From assembly GCA_028282005.1 (NCBI GenBank), contig JANQIV010000203.1:1-34835 (forward strand): 34,835 nt of DNA, in the 5' to 3' direction. Origin of the DNA: Melioribacteraceae bacterium. Lineage in GTDB: Bacteria > Bacteroidota > Ignavibacteria > Ignavibacteriales > Melioribacteraceae. Made by a program: the position numbers and the translations under genes. Shown here in pieces: positions 17,627 to 27,100 of this stretch (its first letter is position 1; each line of letters opens with the position of its first letter). Below the pieces are notes generated by a model. It did no database searches. It was not told where the DNA came from and was given only the letters and a program-made list of their open reading frames with translations.

Positions 17627-19165
17627 TTAATGATTCCACAATTGCCGATCTAAACTTCGGTATTGAATTGCTTCACTGATGTGCTGAGGTAAAATGTTTG
17701 GTTGGTTTTCCAAATCAGCAATTGTTCTGCTGACTTTCAAAATTCTGTCATATGCTCTTGCAGATAAATTTAATTTTGTCATTGCCATTTTAAGTAATTC
17801 CGATCCGGCAGCATCAAGCTTACAAAACTCTCTTATCTCCTTCGAACCCATATCTGAATTAGTATAGATACTCTGATAACTCTTGAATCTGTTAAACTGT
17901 TTATCTCTCGCTAAAACTACCCGTTCTCTAATAAAGCTTGACTCCTCTCCTTTAATTTCCGATGATAATTCTTTATAATTTACGGCGGGAACTTCAATAT
18001 GGATATCAATTCTGTCCAATAATGGACCGGAAATTTTAGCCATATATTTTTGGATATTAACAGACGAGCAAGTGCATTCCTTTTTAGGATCAGTAAAATA
18101 TCCGCACGGACAGGGATTCATTGCAGCAGCAAGCATAAAGTTTGCCGGAAAATCGAGTGTCATTTTAGACCGGCTTATAGTTACTCTATAATCTTCCATT
18201 GGCTGGCGCATGACTTCCAGAACATTCTTCTTGAATTCAGGGAATTCGTCTAAAAACAATACTCCGTGATGAGCAAAAGAAACTTCACCGGGCCGTGGGA
18301 AAGACCCACCACCAATTAATGCAGCGTCTGAAACTGTGTGATGAGGACTTCTGAAAGGACGCTCAGTAATTATAGCTTTTTCTTCCGAAAGTATCCCTGC
18401 AATCGAATGAATTTTTGTTGTTTCAATTGCTTCCTCAAAAGAAAGTGACGGTAAAATAGACGGCAATCTTTTGGCAAGCATAGTTTTACCAGAGCCAGGC
18501 GGACCGATCATTAAAATATTGTGCCCTCCGGCTGCTGCTACTTCCAATGATCTTTTTACGTTTTCCTGTCCTTTCACATCACTGAAGTCGAACTGGTATT
18601 TATTTACTTGTGAAAACAGTTCGTCTTTCCGGGTGAACAAAGGTTTTAGATTTATATAGCCATTTAAATATTCAACAATTTCTTTTAATGTTTTAATCCC
18701 AAAAACTTCAATGCCGTCAACAATAGATGCTTCGCTCGCAGACTCGTATGGTAGAAATATCTTCTTTTTGTTTTTCTTTTTTGCCTCAATTGCAATCGGC
18801 AAAGCGCCTTTTATTTTTCTGAGTGTTCCTTCGAGCGATAATTCACCGGCAAACATAAAATCTTCAATTTCATTATTCTTTATTTTGTCGGTCGCTAGCA
18901 ACAATCCTAGAGCAATTGGTAAATCAAATCCGCTACCCTCTTTTTTAATATCGGCCGGGGCTAAATTTACAGTTATTTTCTTCATCGGAAATTCGTAGCC
19001 GCTGTTCTTTATTGCAGCAGTAACTCTTTCACGGCTTTCTTTTACAGCATTATCCGGCAGGCCAACGACTGTAAATGAGGGCAATTGCTTTTCGCAGTGC
19101 GTTTCTACCTCAATTAAATAGCCGTCAATTCCATAAGTAGCAGAGGAATATACTTTTGAAAACAT
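17627..19165 (-). CDS. comM: YifB/ComM-family AAA+ ATPase (Mg-chelatase-like)
   Basis: A 512-residue protein of normal length. The N-terminal domain opens with VYSSATYGIDGYLIEVE and contains the conserved LPSFTVVGLPDNAVKESRER. The AAA+ core has Walker A GPPGSGKT near residues 219-226 and Walker B GVLFLDEFPEF near 300, then the Cys-rich CPCGYFTDPKKECTC insertion and SGPLLDRIDIHIEVP. The C-terminal helical part includes LSARAYDRILKVSRTIADLE. ComM is a hexameric helicase that promotes branch migration during integration of DNA taken up by transformation, and homologues are widespread in non-competent species too. It is convergent with uup and shares only 8 bp between the stops. Confidence 0.93.
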   Translation of the reverse strand: MFSKVYSSATYGIDGYLIEVETHCEKQLPSFTVVGLPDNAVKESRERVTAAIKNSGYEFPMKKITVNLAPADIKKEGSGFDLPIALGLLLATDKIKNNEIEDFMFAGELSLEGTLRKIKGALPIAIEAKKKNKKKIFLPYESASEASIVDGIEVFGIKTLKEIVEYLNGYINLKPLFTRKDELFSQVNKYQFDFSDVKGQENVKRSLEVAAAGGHNILMIGPPGSGKTMLAKRLPSILPSLSFEEAIETTKIHSIAGILSEEKAIITERPFRSPHHTVSDAALIGGGSFPRPGEVSFAHHGVLFLDEFPEFKKNVLEVMRQPMEDYRVTISRSKMTLDFPANFMLAAAMNPCPCGYFTDPKKECTCSSVNIQKYMAKISGPLLDRIDIHIEVPAVNYKELSSEIKGEESSFIRERVVLARDKQFNRFKSYQSIYTNSDMGSKEIREFCKLDAAGSELLKMAMTKLNLSARAYDRILKVSRTIADLENQPNILPQHISEAIQYRSLDRQLWNH

Positions 19166-19217
19166 ATAGTTTTAATAATGGCCAAATTTGATTGTTGAAA
19201 ACTTAATAAAAATTAAA

Positions 19218-20879
19218 TTATTTAGCTAGAATCATCTTTCTTACTTCGGATGAGACCGGGGTTTTAATTTCATAAAAATAAATTCCCGAAGGAAGGTCGT
19301 TTGCGTTGAATTGGAATGTGTGTATGCCTTGTGTCAAAATGCCGTCATGAAGTTTTTCTATTTCTCTTCCTACTAAATCAAATACCGCTATTTCAGCTTC
19401 GATAGTTTCAAGCATTTCAACGCTGATAGTTGTTTCCGGATTAAATGGGTTGGGATAGTTTTGGCCAAGAACAAAAATCTGTAATTCGCCTTGCCCAATT
19501 TTGACCGAAGGCGAAAGAACGATAGACTGATCTTTATTGATTTGCTTTACACGGTAATAAACTAATTCATTATTGAAATCTTTTGGATCAGAATAATAGT
19601 ATGTTTTATCAGCGTTATCTTCCGCTTGCGTATTAAAAATTTCAACGAAGTTTGTTCCGTCAATGGATTTCTCCAATACAAATTCATCAGCTGTTAAGAG
19701 AGCATTGTTATGCCACTCCACAGAATAAAAATTATCATAAAGAATTACATTAATGGTTGGAGCTTTTGAAAAAATGGGAGCATCAGATTTTACAAATTGA
19801 ACATTACTTGAATAATCAATCTGCATGCTTTCATTACTAGTCATGTATTGATCACATCTAAAACTAAAAAATAAATTAGAGTTTTCAGCAGTGTAGTGGT
19901 TAAAATTTTTGTTTGCGAGTGCAACTTCATGATTGTCGTTAAAATCCCATAAGTTAATATTGTCTAAAAAAATTGCTTGAGAGTTGTCATTGAAAAAAGC
20001 TATTTCAATATCATTACTGCTAAAAGTATCGAAGTGATCAAAAAAGAAAATCAAGGAATCATTTACAAAAATTTCAGTTAATAGTTTTCGCGGATCATAA
20101 AAAATGTTTACGTGGTTCCAAACATTGCCGCCAATAAAGAAATCTTTTTGGGACCTAATCTCGTAACCGTTTTTTGCCGATATAAAATTAAACTCATTTA
20201 ATAATAATGAGAAGACTGTGTCTTGAGACGCCTCATTAATTATTGAGAAAAACTTGCCACTGCCTTCATTAAATTTAATCCAAAACTCTGCCATTAGTTG
20301 GCTTTCCATCTCTTGATTAATTGGGATTTTAAATTCTTCTCCAACATTAAGCTTAAGAGATTTCTGTGCTATTTTTTGAGGCGAATAGAATTCCAAATTT
20401 ATTTCAGGTAGAAAATTATCTCCGTTATCGAAAGGAAAATATGAATCAATAATTTCATTATCTTTTATGAAATCTAATGCAAACTTAATCTGAACATTTT
20501 CAATATTGAACGAATTAAAAGTAAGATACAGTTGAAACAGCGAATTGTAATCAACTTGCTTATTTTCATTTTCGAAAACGATCCTATAAATGCTTCCTCT
20601 CAAATCTAAATATTCTGACTGTTCAAAAACTAGATTTGAAACTACTTCGGAGTTTACAAATTTTGCTTCATTTAGCTCAACTTGAGTTTCAGTTAAAATA
20701 TAGAAATGCATTTCATCGGCGTCATTTTCAAAAAATCTTCCTTTTAACGATACATCAAACTGCGAGTTAATTGGCAGGTACTCTGGATAATAAGATTTAA
20801 AGAAGAAAGGTTGTTTTTGCGCCTTTACTTGACAAATAGAAAACAGTACCAGAATTAAAATTGTAAATTTTCTGATCAT
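19218..20879 (-). CDS. T9SS-exported protein with a LamG-like domain, function unknown
   Basis: A 553-residue secreted protein with a signal peptide (1-20, ending VKA). Residues of about 180-320 resemble a concanavalin-like/LamG sandwich, with LMAEFWIKFNEGSGKFFSII, then GNVWNHVNIFYDP and LDNINLWD. Residues of about 370-465 look like a fibronectin III-like domain (APTINVILYDNFYSVEWHNN, YYRVKQINKD). The last 80 residues are a type A T9SS sorting domain with QNYPNPFNPETTISVE, ending VRKMILAK. The build suggests an outer-surface or released adhesion or binding protein, and no catalytic residues stand out. It follows comM at about 50 bp in the opposite reading order, so it is transcribed towards comM and may share a transcript with it. 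Domain calls are by pattern only. Confidence 0.65.
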   Translation of the reverse strand: MIRKFTILILVLFSICQVKAQKQPFFFKSYYPEYLPINSQFDVSLKGRFFENDADEMHFYILTETQVELNEAKFVNSEVVSNLVFEQSEYLDLRGSIYRIVFENENKQVDYNSLFQLYLTFNSFNIENVQIKFALDFIKDNEIIDSYFPFDNGDNFLPEINLEFYSPQKIAQKSLKLNVGEEFKIPINQEMESQLMAEFWIKFNEGSGKFFSIINEASQDTVFSLLLNEFNFISAKNGYEIRSQKDFFIGGNVWNHVNIFYDPRKLLTEIFVNDSLIFFFDHFDTFSSNDIEIAFFNDNSQAIFLDNINLWDFNDNHEVALANKNFNHYTAENSNLFFSFRCDQYMTSNESMQIDYSSNVQFVKSDAPIFSKAPTINVILYDNFYSVEWHNNALLTADEFVLEKSIDGTNFVEIFNTQAEDNADKTYYYSDPKDFNNELVYYRVKQINKDQSIVLSPSVKIGQGELQIFVLGQNYPNPFNPETTISVEMLETIEAEIAVFDLVGREIEKLHDGILTQGIHTFQFNANDLPSGIYFYEIKTPVSSEVRKMILAK

Positions 20880-20988
20880 ATATTTAAGTAAGCTCGTGAG
20901 TCCCTACGGTATTAATTAAAAATAAACAAAGATGTCCTAAAATGCTAATAATAAGTTTAAATAATTTCATAATATACGACTTGAGGTG

Positions 20989-22239
20989 TTATTTGAAGTT
21001 ATTGGATCGATAAATCTCTTGACCTATAACTACTTTCGAAAAATTCTTTTCTTGTAATATCTCATTGGCTAGTTCTTGAATTACATTTTGATCAACTTTG
21101 TTAATTTCGTTAATTGATTCTTCAACAGGTTTTACTCTATCAAAATAAATCATAGACTGACCCATTCGTATCATTCTATTAGTGGTGCTTTCAAGACCCA
21201 TTAAAATACTGCCTTTAAGATATTCTTTTGCCCTATTTAATTCTTTTTCGGGTACTTTTTTAGTCTTAATTTTTTCAAATTCTTTTGCAATTATGTCGTA
21301 AGCTTTTTTAATCATCTTTTCATTGGTTGATAAATAAACACCAAAAGTAGAAACATCAAAAAATGAATTGAGAAATGTATTTACATGATAAGCTATCCCG
21401 TTTCTCTCTCTTAAAGATTGAAAAAGCCTTGCGCTGCTTCCTTCCCCCAGAATGTGCGATAAGATATTAACCGCATTTCTTTGGTTATTATCAAAACCAA
21501 TTGTCTTTGTACCAATAATTGTATGTATTTGCTGAATGTCCTTTTCAATGAAATTATATTTTGAGCCGTCAATAGATTTATGGCTTTTTCTTTTTGGCGA
21601 CTTCCCAAAATCTTTCAATATAAATTTATGAGTCAGCTTTAAAAGAATTTCATGCTCAATGTTACCAGAAGCAACGATAAATAATTTATTATTAGAGTAT
21701 TTTTTTTGAATGAAATCAAATAGATTTTGAGAAGTAAAGCTCTTTAAATTTTTTTCAGTACCGATTATAGGAAGTGCTAACGTTGATTTATTATAAATAA
21801 CTGTTTCAAATTTATCAAAAATCAGTTCCTCAGGCGTATCTTCAATATCATATAGTTCATCAATTACAACGTTCGCTTCTTTTTCAATATCTTTATCTCT
21901 GAACAATGGATTTTGGATCATGTCCGATAAAACTTCAAAAGTTTTCGGGAGATGCTTTGTTAATCCCCTTCCGTAAAAACAAGTGTGCTCTTTTGAAGTA
22001 AAGGCATTCAAATATCCACCCAATGATTCAATATCATCTGAGATTTTTTTTGCAGATCGCTTTTTAGTTCCTTTAAAGAACATGTGCTCAAGAAAGTGGC
22101 TTATTCCATTGTTGCTTTTACTTTCATCAACTGATCCGACGTTAAACCAAAAACCCAAAGAGAAAGATTTAACATAAGGAATATGCTCTGATATGATTCT
22201 TATACCATTTGGTAATGTTGTAATTTCTACGTTTTTCAA
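20989..22239 (-). CDS. M16-family zinc peptidase (processing-peptidase-like), TTG start
   Basis: A 416-residue cytoplasmic-type M16B peptidase without a signal peptide. The inverted zinc motif is HFLEH (His48, Glu51, His52), and the third ligand is Glu128 in VIDELYDIEDTPEE, 76 residues later as the family requires. The N-terminal PNGIRIISEHIPYVKSFSLGFW and the C-terminal ESTTNRMIRMGQSMIYFDR also match the family. The start codon is TTG (22237-22239): the family's N-terminus begins here and no ATG is available nearby. The ribosome site is weak. A strong promoter lies 34 bp upstream, so poor initiation may hold the level down. Such proteins are near-ubiquitous in Bacteroidota and are thought to degrade peptides. 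Confidence 0.9.
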   Translation of the reverse strand: MKNVEITTLPNGIRIISEHIPYVKSFSLGFWFNVGSVDESKSNNGISHFLEHMFFKGTKKRSAKKISDDIESLGGYLNAFTSKEHTCFYGRGLTKHLPKTFEVLSDMIQNPLFRDKDIEKEANVVIDELYDIEDTPEELIFDKFETVIYNKSTLALPIIGTEKNLKSFTSQNLFDFIQKKYSNNKLFIVASGNIEHEILLKLTHKFILKDFGKSPKRKSHKSIDGSKYNFIEKDIQQIHTIIGTKTIGFDNNQRNAVNILSHILGEGSSARLFQSLRERNGIAYHVNTFLNSFFDVSTFGVYLSTNEKMIKKAYDIIAKEFEKIKTKKVPEKELNRAKEYLKGSILMGLESTTNRMIRMGQSMIYFDRVKPVEESINEINKVDQNVIQELANEILQEKNFSKVVIGQEIYRSNNFK

Positions 22240-22272
22240 ACTACCAATAAATTGTGATTAAAAAAAAGAAGC

Positions 22273-22303
22273 CAAATATATGTAAACGGGAAAGGGCTGT
22301 CAA
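22273..22303 (-). promoter_or_regulatory. Near-consensus promoter of the M16 peptidase gene
   Basis: On the minus strand, TTGACA (22303-22298) is followed by a 17-bp spacer and TATATT (22280-22275), extended to TATATTTG, which also fits the Bacteroidota -7 box. The predicted transcript has a leader of roughly 27 bases before the TTG start. The -35 element lies inside the 3' arm of the hairpin that ends the upstream gene. Confidence 0.65.
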
Positions 22304-22323
22304 GAAGGAATTTTCGACAGTCC
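22294..22323 (-). terminator. Hairpin terminator candidate after the 127-residue gene
   Basis: On the minus strand, a stem of about 13 positions (two A-C mismatches and one G-U) around a 4-base loop begins 27 bp after the stop at 22350. Only TTT follows the stem, so termination may be weak. The stem's 3' arm includes the TTGACA of the next promoter. Confidence 0.45.
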
Positions 22324-22349
22324 AAATGACAACCAATTACTTGGAAATA

Positions 22350-22733
22350 TCAATTACTAGCTTTATTCAGTTGAAGATCAAACTTATAATCCATAAAGTC
22401 ACTTTGAATTCTTGCGAGTAAATCTTGGGTCTTTTTTTCGTAGTACCAATTATAATAAGAATCAACATCTTTGAAATAAAAAACTGCTTTTAGTGAATTA
22501 AACAGTTTTGCATTTCCTACTTTAAGTTCAATAAGATTATCCGACTCGCTTAGGATTTTAATTATTTCTGAATTCAGAATATTTTCTTTAACCTTTCCTT
22601 TTGATTCTGCAGTAAGATTTACATAAACCTTTGTAACTACCTTCTTATCATCATTTTGGTTCTTGGTCTTTTCCTGCGCATTAATATAAATACAAAGTAT
22701 TGCTACAACAAAAAATACTGTTAAGTATTTCAT
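22350..22733 (-). CDS. Small exported protein, unknown function
   Basis: 127 residues with a clear signal peptide (1-19, ending INA). The mature part begins with a charged linker (EKTKNQNDDKK), then VTKVYVNLTAESKGKVKENI, a helix, ELKVGNAKLFNSLKAVFYFK, and an aromatic stretch YYNWYYEKK before a final helix. The alternation of strands and helices could be a small ferredoxin-like (dimeric alpha+beta barrel) domain, but this is a guess. A GGAG ribosome site precedes the ATG. It is flanked by a possible terminator and a 210-bp upstream gap, so it is probably a single-gene unit. I do not recognise the family. Confidence 0.6.
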   Translation of the reverse strand: MKYLTVFFVVAILCIYINAQEKTKNQNDDKKVVTKVYVNLTAESKGKVKENILNSEIIKILSESDNLIELKVGNAKLFNSLKAVFYFKDVDSYYNWYYEKKTQDLLARIQSDFMDYKFDLQLNKASN

Positions 22734-22943
22734 TTTAATTCTCCACTATTTTGAATTCGATTAACAAATTGATAAGAAAAATGAAATAGTCAAAAAACGA
22801 ACCAACGAAAATTAAACCCAAAAGTACTAAAATGACATATTTAATTTACTCCGTTTTTTAATTTTGTGTTTAAAACTATTCAGTTAGATTTCATATTCTA
22901 TACAGAAGATCAGAATTTAAATAGAGGAGTAAAGAGCTGTGAA

Positions 22944-23561
22944 TTAGATCCTTAATTCAACGATGACTTCATTTCTTCTTAAAAACCATGGCCAAAACGG
23001 AGGATTATATCTCGAGAAAATTGGATAGCCGATTATTTCTAAATCTGCTTTTTCTATTTCTTCAAGTAATATTTTTTCGTTTTCCCTATAATTATCTTCA
23101 CTCCAAGTTCCAGAGTATTTTCTCACGGCAACTACTTTCGTTTGAATTTCTCTAATTACAACTCTTTCATCTTTTGGAGTTGGAATATTATCCAATGTAA
23201 ATCTGGAAGGCATTACAAAACTAATTACATAATTGCCACCACTATTTAATTTTGGTTTCATTGATACCGGCCTAGTCATTTCAATTTTTTGTCCGGCATT
23301 ACTTTGATTTACAGGAATTGTCATTTCAATCTTCTGCTGTGAAGTGTTCTCTCCGGAAATGTAATCGAACAATAATTTAAAAGCTTTGTTTCCAGCTTCA
23401 TCAAAAGTTTCTTCAACTTCTGTTTCTGCAACTAAATATGAATCATATTCACGAATTTCAAATTCATCATATTCTTTGATTACTTTATATTTAGGTTCTT
23501 CAATTGCCATAACATTACTACTGAGCAATAAAGATATTGTGATTAAAAATAATCTTTTCAT
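22944..23561 (-). CDS. SOUL-family heme-binding-like protein, exported
   Basis: 205 residues from the ATG at 23561. I prefer this start to an upstream in-frame ATG at 23645 because it gives a proper signal peptide (MKRLFLITISLLLSSNVMA), has AAAGGAA 5 bp before it, and avoids overlap with the preceding gene. The mature protein opens with PKYKVIKEYDEFEIREYDSY, the SOUL/HBP signature, and contains KIEMTIPVNQ, KIEMTRPVSM, VAVRKYSGTWSEDNYRENE and FWPWFLRRNEVIVEL. SOUL proteins bind tetrapyrroles or act as small-molecule carriers, and the bacterial role is unclear. It follows the NTF2-like gene by 65 bp and may share its transcript. Confidence 0.88.
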   Translation of the reverse strand: MKRLFLITISLLLSSNVMAIEEPKYKVIKEYDEFEIREYDSYLVAETEVEETFDEAGNKAFKLLFDYISGENTSQQKIEMTIPVNQSNAGQKIEMTRPVSMKPKLNSGGNYVISFVMPSRFTLDNIPTPKDERVVIREIQTKVVAVRKYSGTWSEDNYRENEKILLEEIEKADLEIIGYPIFSRYNPPFWPWFLRRNEVIVELRI

Positions 23562-23626
23562 TTGTTTTCCTTTTATTTTCAATTGAAAACAACCAAAGAA
23601 AAGATCAAGTTCAAGATCAATTAAGA

Positions 23627-24118
23627 TTATTTTTCCGGGAGACAAGTTTCATGGACGTGCAACCACAACAATCCATTTGGTGTGTCTGATTTTGTTTTAA
23701 AAAGCGCAGTGCTTAATCGGCCTTTTGATTCACCATCAATTTCTTGCCATTCTTCGTAAGTTGAGATGTACAACTCTTTTTCGATTTGTCTAACTTCGAT
23801 ATTTTCAATCCAAATGCGAAACGGTGAAGCTTCATTTACTCTAAATCCATAAGCCTGACTTAATTTTTGCTCTAATTCATTTTTAACAGTTCTAATTCCT
23901 GAAGGAGAAATGATTTCAAAATCGTCAGCCATTACTTCACTAAATCTTGCGAACTCTTTTTCTGTGTTATCGATTTCAGCATTAAACCAATCTTGGAAAA
24001 ATTGGTGGAGGTCTATTATTTCGTGTTCAATATTTTTTTTCATTTTATCAGTACTTTGGATTTCTCGAGAATAAATAATTGTAGAGAACAAAATAAAATA
24101 TAAAAAAATTGTTTTCAT
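23627..24118 (-). CDS. Exported NTF2-like (SnoaL/DUF4440-like) protein
   Basis: 163 residues with a signal peptide (1-17). The body has the NTF2-like layout: an N-terminal helix (IIDLHQFFQDWFNAEI), MADDFEIISPSGIRTVKNE, and then a curved sheet (SPFRIWIENIEVRQIEKELY, STYEEWQE, GRLSTALF, LLWLHVHET). Such domains form cone-shaped pockets and occur in isomerases, binding proteins and enzyme subunits, so the reaction cannot be named. The gene starts 47 bp after the BNR gene stop. The only ribosome-site-like GGAG lies inside a hairpin (24129-24152) about 14 bp before the ATG. Probably co-transcribed with the SOUL-family gene downstream. Confidence 0.65.
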   Translation of the reverse strand: MKTIFLYFILFSTIIYSREIQSTDKMKKNIEHEIIDLHQFFQDWFNAEIDNTEKEFARFSEVMADDFEIISPSGIRTVKNELEQKLSQAYGFRVNEASPFRIWIENIEVRQIEKELYISTYEEWQEIDGESKGRLSTALFKTKSDTPNGLLWLHVHETCLPEK

Positions 24119-24128
24119 GAGAATAACC

Positions 24129-24152
24129 GGAGCTCCGCCTAAGCAGAACTCC
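24129..24152 (-). other. Hairpin in the leader of the NTF2-like gene
   Basis: Minus-strand arms GGAGTTCTGC and GCGGAGCTCC pair over 10 positions (two G-U) around a TTAG loop. No T-tract follows and the start codon is 10 bp away, so it is not a normal terminator. It could protect the 3' end of the BNR transcript or hide the GGAG of the next gene. Confidence 0.5.
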
Positions 24153-24165
24153 TTCTGAAATTAGT

Positions 24166-27100
24166 TTAGTTTTTTCTCCAAGTCGGGAATCTACCCGGGG
24201 TAAACGGAGCGCCAGCTTCTTCCAATTCAGATTCAATTGATTTAATTGCAGTATCAATTGATTTTAATAGCTCAAGAACACCATCAAATTTTGAAGCGGC
24301 ATCATCGTAAGATTTAATTAATGTTGTCGTCGGTGCTGAAGTTGTGGTCCAAAGAGCATAGGTAATGATATCAATTCTATCTTTAACTGCAGTTGGAACA
24401 GCACCTTCAAACCTGCTCTTAAGTCCGTCACCATTTAGCTTTCTGTTAAGTTCATCAAGATTTAATTTTGCTTGATTGATTTTATTATAAACTTCATTTG
24501 CCAGTTCCGGTGATTCAAAAACAGCTTTCTTTAAATAAGTCAGTTTCTTAACAAGTTCACTTCTGTATTGATCTGCACCAACAACTGCTCTTGTTAATTC
24601 AGCGACTTTTCTATTAAATGTATTCAATGCTTGCTTATCTTTTGCCGGAATAGAAACATGATTTAATAACCTGCAAGAGAATTCTTGTGGAGGCACTAAT
24701 TCAGTGAATTTGCCTTCATCAAATTTTGAAAGAGAAACTTTATATTTTCCAGGAACAACCATGTAACCAATATCAGGATCAATCCAAGGAATAGAATAAT
24801 CAAATGGTGTATGCGAGATTTCTGAGAACGGGCTGTATCTGAAATCCCAAACAACTCTGTTAACACCTTTTGATGCATCGGTTTTAATTTTCTTAACTAC
24901 ATTACCCTGCTCATCTGTGATCGTGAATAGTAAGTACTGGCCTATCTCTTCGGCTTCTTTTCTTAGCTGATCATAGCTCGGATGTTTTACATCCTTACCT
25001 TCTTTTTGCAGTTCTTTTTCTTTTTCTCTTCTTTTTTCTTTAAGCGATTTAAATCCATCTTTCAAATAATATGTAAATACCGCACCAACTTCCGGATTTG
25101 GGGCACTGTACATATTTACACCTTGTGCACCAACACCGCGGTAACCAAGCGGATTTGACTGAACAAACATCAGCCCTTCTTCTATAGGGAAGATGTGCGC
25201 AACTTTTGCGATTGTTTCTTGAGATAGGTGGCGTAACGGGGAATAGTCGTCCAATATGTAAACACCTCTACCAAAAGTTGAAACTACCAAATCATTTTCA
25301 TCACGCTGAATTTCCATATCCATTACTGCATGAGTAGGCATTCCGCTTTTAATTTTTAGCCATTCTTTACCACCGTTATTTGAAAAATAAACTCCAAATT
25401 GTGTTCCGACAAACAAAAGGTTTTTATCAATATGATCTTCCTGTACTGTGTAAGTACTTCCTCTCTCAGGTAGATTGTTATTTATTAAAGTCCAGTTTTT
25501 ACCACCATCCGTAGTTTTAAATAAATATGGTTTTTTATCACCGTCAACAAAATTATGGCAAGCAGCATAAGCAACTAGTTTGTCATGGAATGATGCAACA
25601 ATGTGATGAACCCGAGCATATTTTGGTAATCCTTTTGAATTACTTTTGTTCCATGTTGCACCGCCATCTGTAGAATAATGAAGTAAACCATCCCCTGTTC
25701 CGACAAATAAAACATTTTCATCTAATGGAGATTCTGCAATTGCAGTTAAATTTGCCATTGAGCTTTTGCGCGCAAGCTCATCAATACTCCAGCTTCTTCC
25801 CATCAACATCATCATTTCTTGCGGAACACCTCTTGTTAAATCCGGGCTTACTTCAATCCAAGTACTTCCCTGATCATCTGTGCGTAATAGTTTTTGCGCA
25901 CCGAAGTACAATCTTTTATTATCGTGACGGGAAATTAATAATGGTGCATCCCAGTCAAATCTGTAAGCAGTGTCAGCAAATTCATATGGACGGATATAAT
26001 AATTTTCGCCACTTCTTCTATCGTATCTAACAAGTCCGCCGTTTTGTGATTGTGCGTAAACAATATTCGGATCTTTCCAATCAACTTGTGTTTCAAAGCC
26101 GTCACCACCGTTTGTGAAAACCCAATCTCTGTTTGTAATTCCGGCTGAACTTACTGTGCGAGAAGGTCCGTATAAACTGTTATTATCTTGAGTACCGAAA
26201 TAAACATTATAAAATGGTTTTTCATTATCAGTACTTACTTTATAAATTTCTGTGATCGGGATATTACCGGTAAATCCCCAATGTTTACCTTTGTCGTAAG
26301 AAACATAAACGCCGCCGTCACAACCGTTAATTAAATGATTATTATCATTAGGATTAATCCACAAGAAGTGGTCATCAACGTGTTTATTTTTATGGCCGGC
26401 ATTTTTCCATGTCTTGCCGCCGTCTTCAGTAATTTTCAAAAACACATCCATGCTGTAAACTCTGTCGGCAATAACAGGATCAGCAAAAATTTTCTGGAAA
26501 TAAAATTTGTAAGCTGATGCGTACGAACTCATTTTAGTCCAGCTTGCGCCTCGGTCCGTACTTCTGTACGTACCCTGGTCACTTCCGGTGGCTTCAACTA
26601 AAGCATAAAGCACATCTGGATTAGCCGGTGAAACATCCATCCCGATTCTTCCAACATTACTTGTTGGGAAACCATTTGCTAATTTCTCCCAGTTTTGCCC
26701 ACCATCAGTAGTTTTGTAAATTCCGCTCTCATCACCGCCATAAATTCCAGTGTATAATTTTCTCATTCTTTGATGAGCTACTGCATAAAGTGTTTTTGAA
26801 TTTCGAGGGTCCATGTGCACTTGATAAAAACCGGTATACTTATTTACAAATAAAACTTTTTTCCATGTCTTGCCGCCATCGGTAGTCTTATAAATTCCTC
26901 TTTCATCATTTCCTTTTCTCAATGAACCATATGACGAAGCATAAACAATATTGGAATTAGTCGGATCGATTACTATTCCGGTTATGTGCTCGGATTTTTT
27001 TAATCCCATATTTTTCCAGGATTTGCCACCATCTTCACTTTTATAAATTCCGTCACCGTAAATAACATTGTTCTGATTATTATTTTCTCCGGTTCCTACC

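Noticed and set aside
22734-22943. Small gene or RNA in the 210-bp gap after the SOUL-family gene
   Set aside because: No start with a ribosome site leading to a useful frame and no strong hairpin was seen.
23562-23645. A longer start for the SOUL-family gene
   Set aside because: It would overlap the previous gene, bury the signal peptide 28 residues in, and lose the good ribosome site before 23561.
26335-26517. Plus-strand open frames inside the BNR gene and similar ones inside other genes
   Set aside because: They mirror repetitive or biased codons of the real gene and show no ribosome site or recognisable domain.
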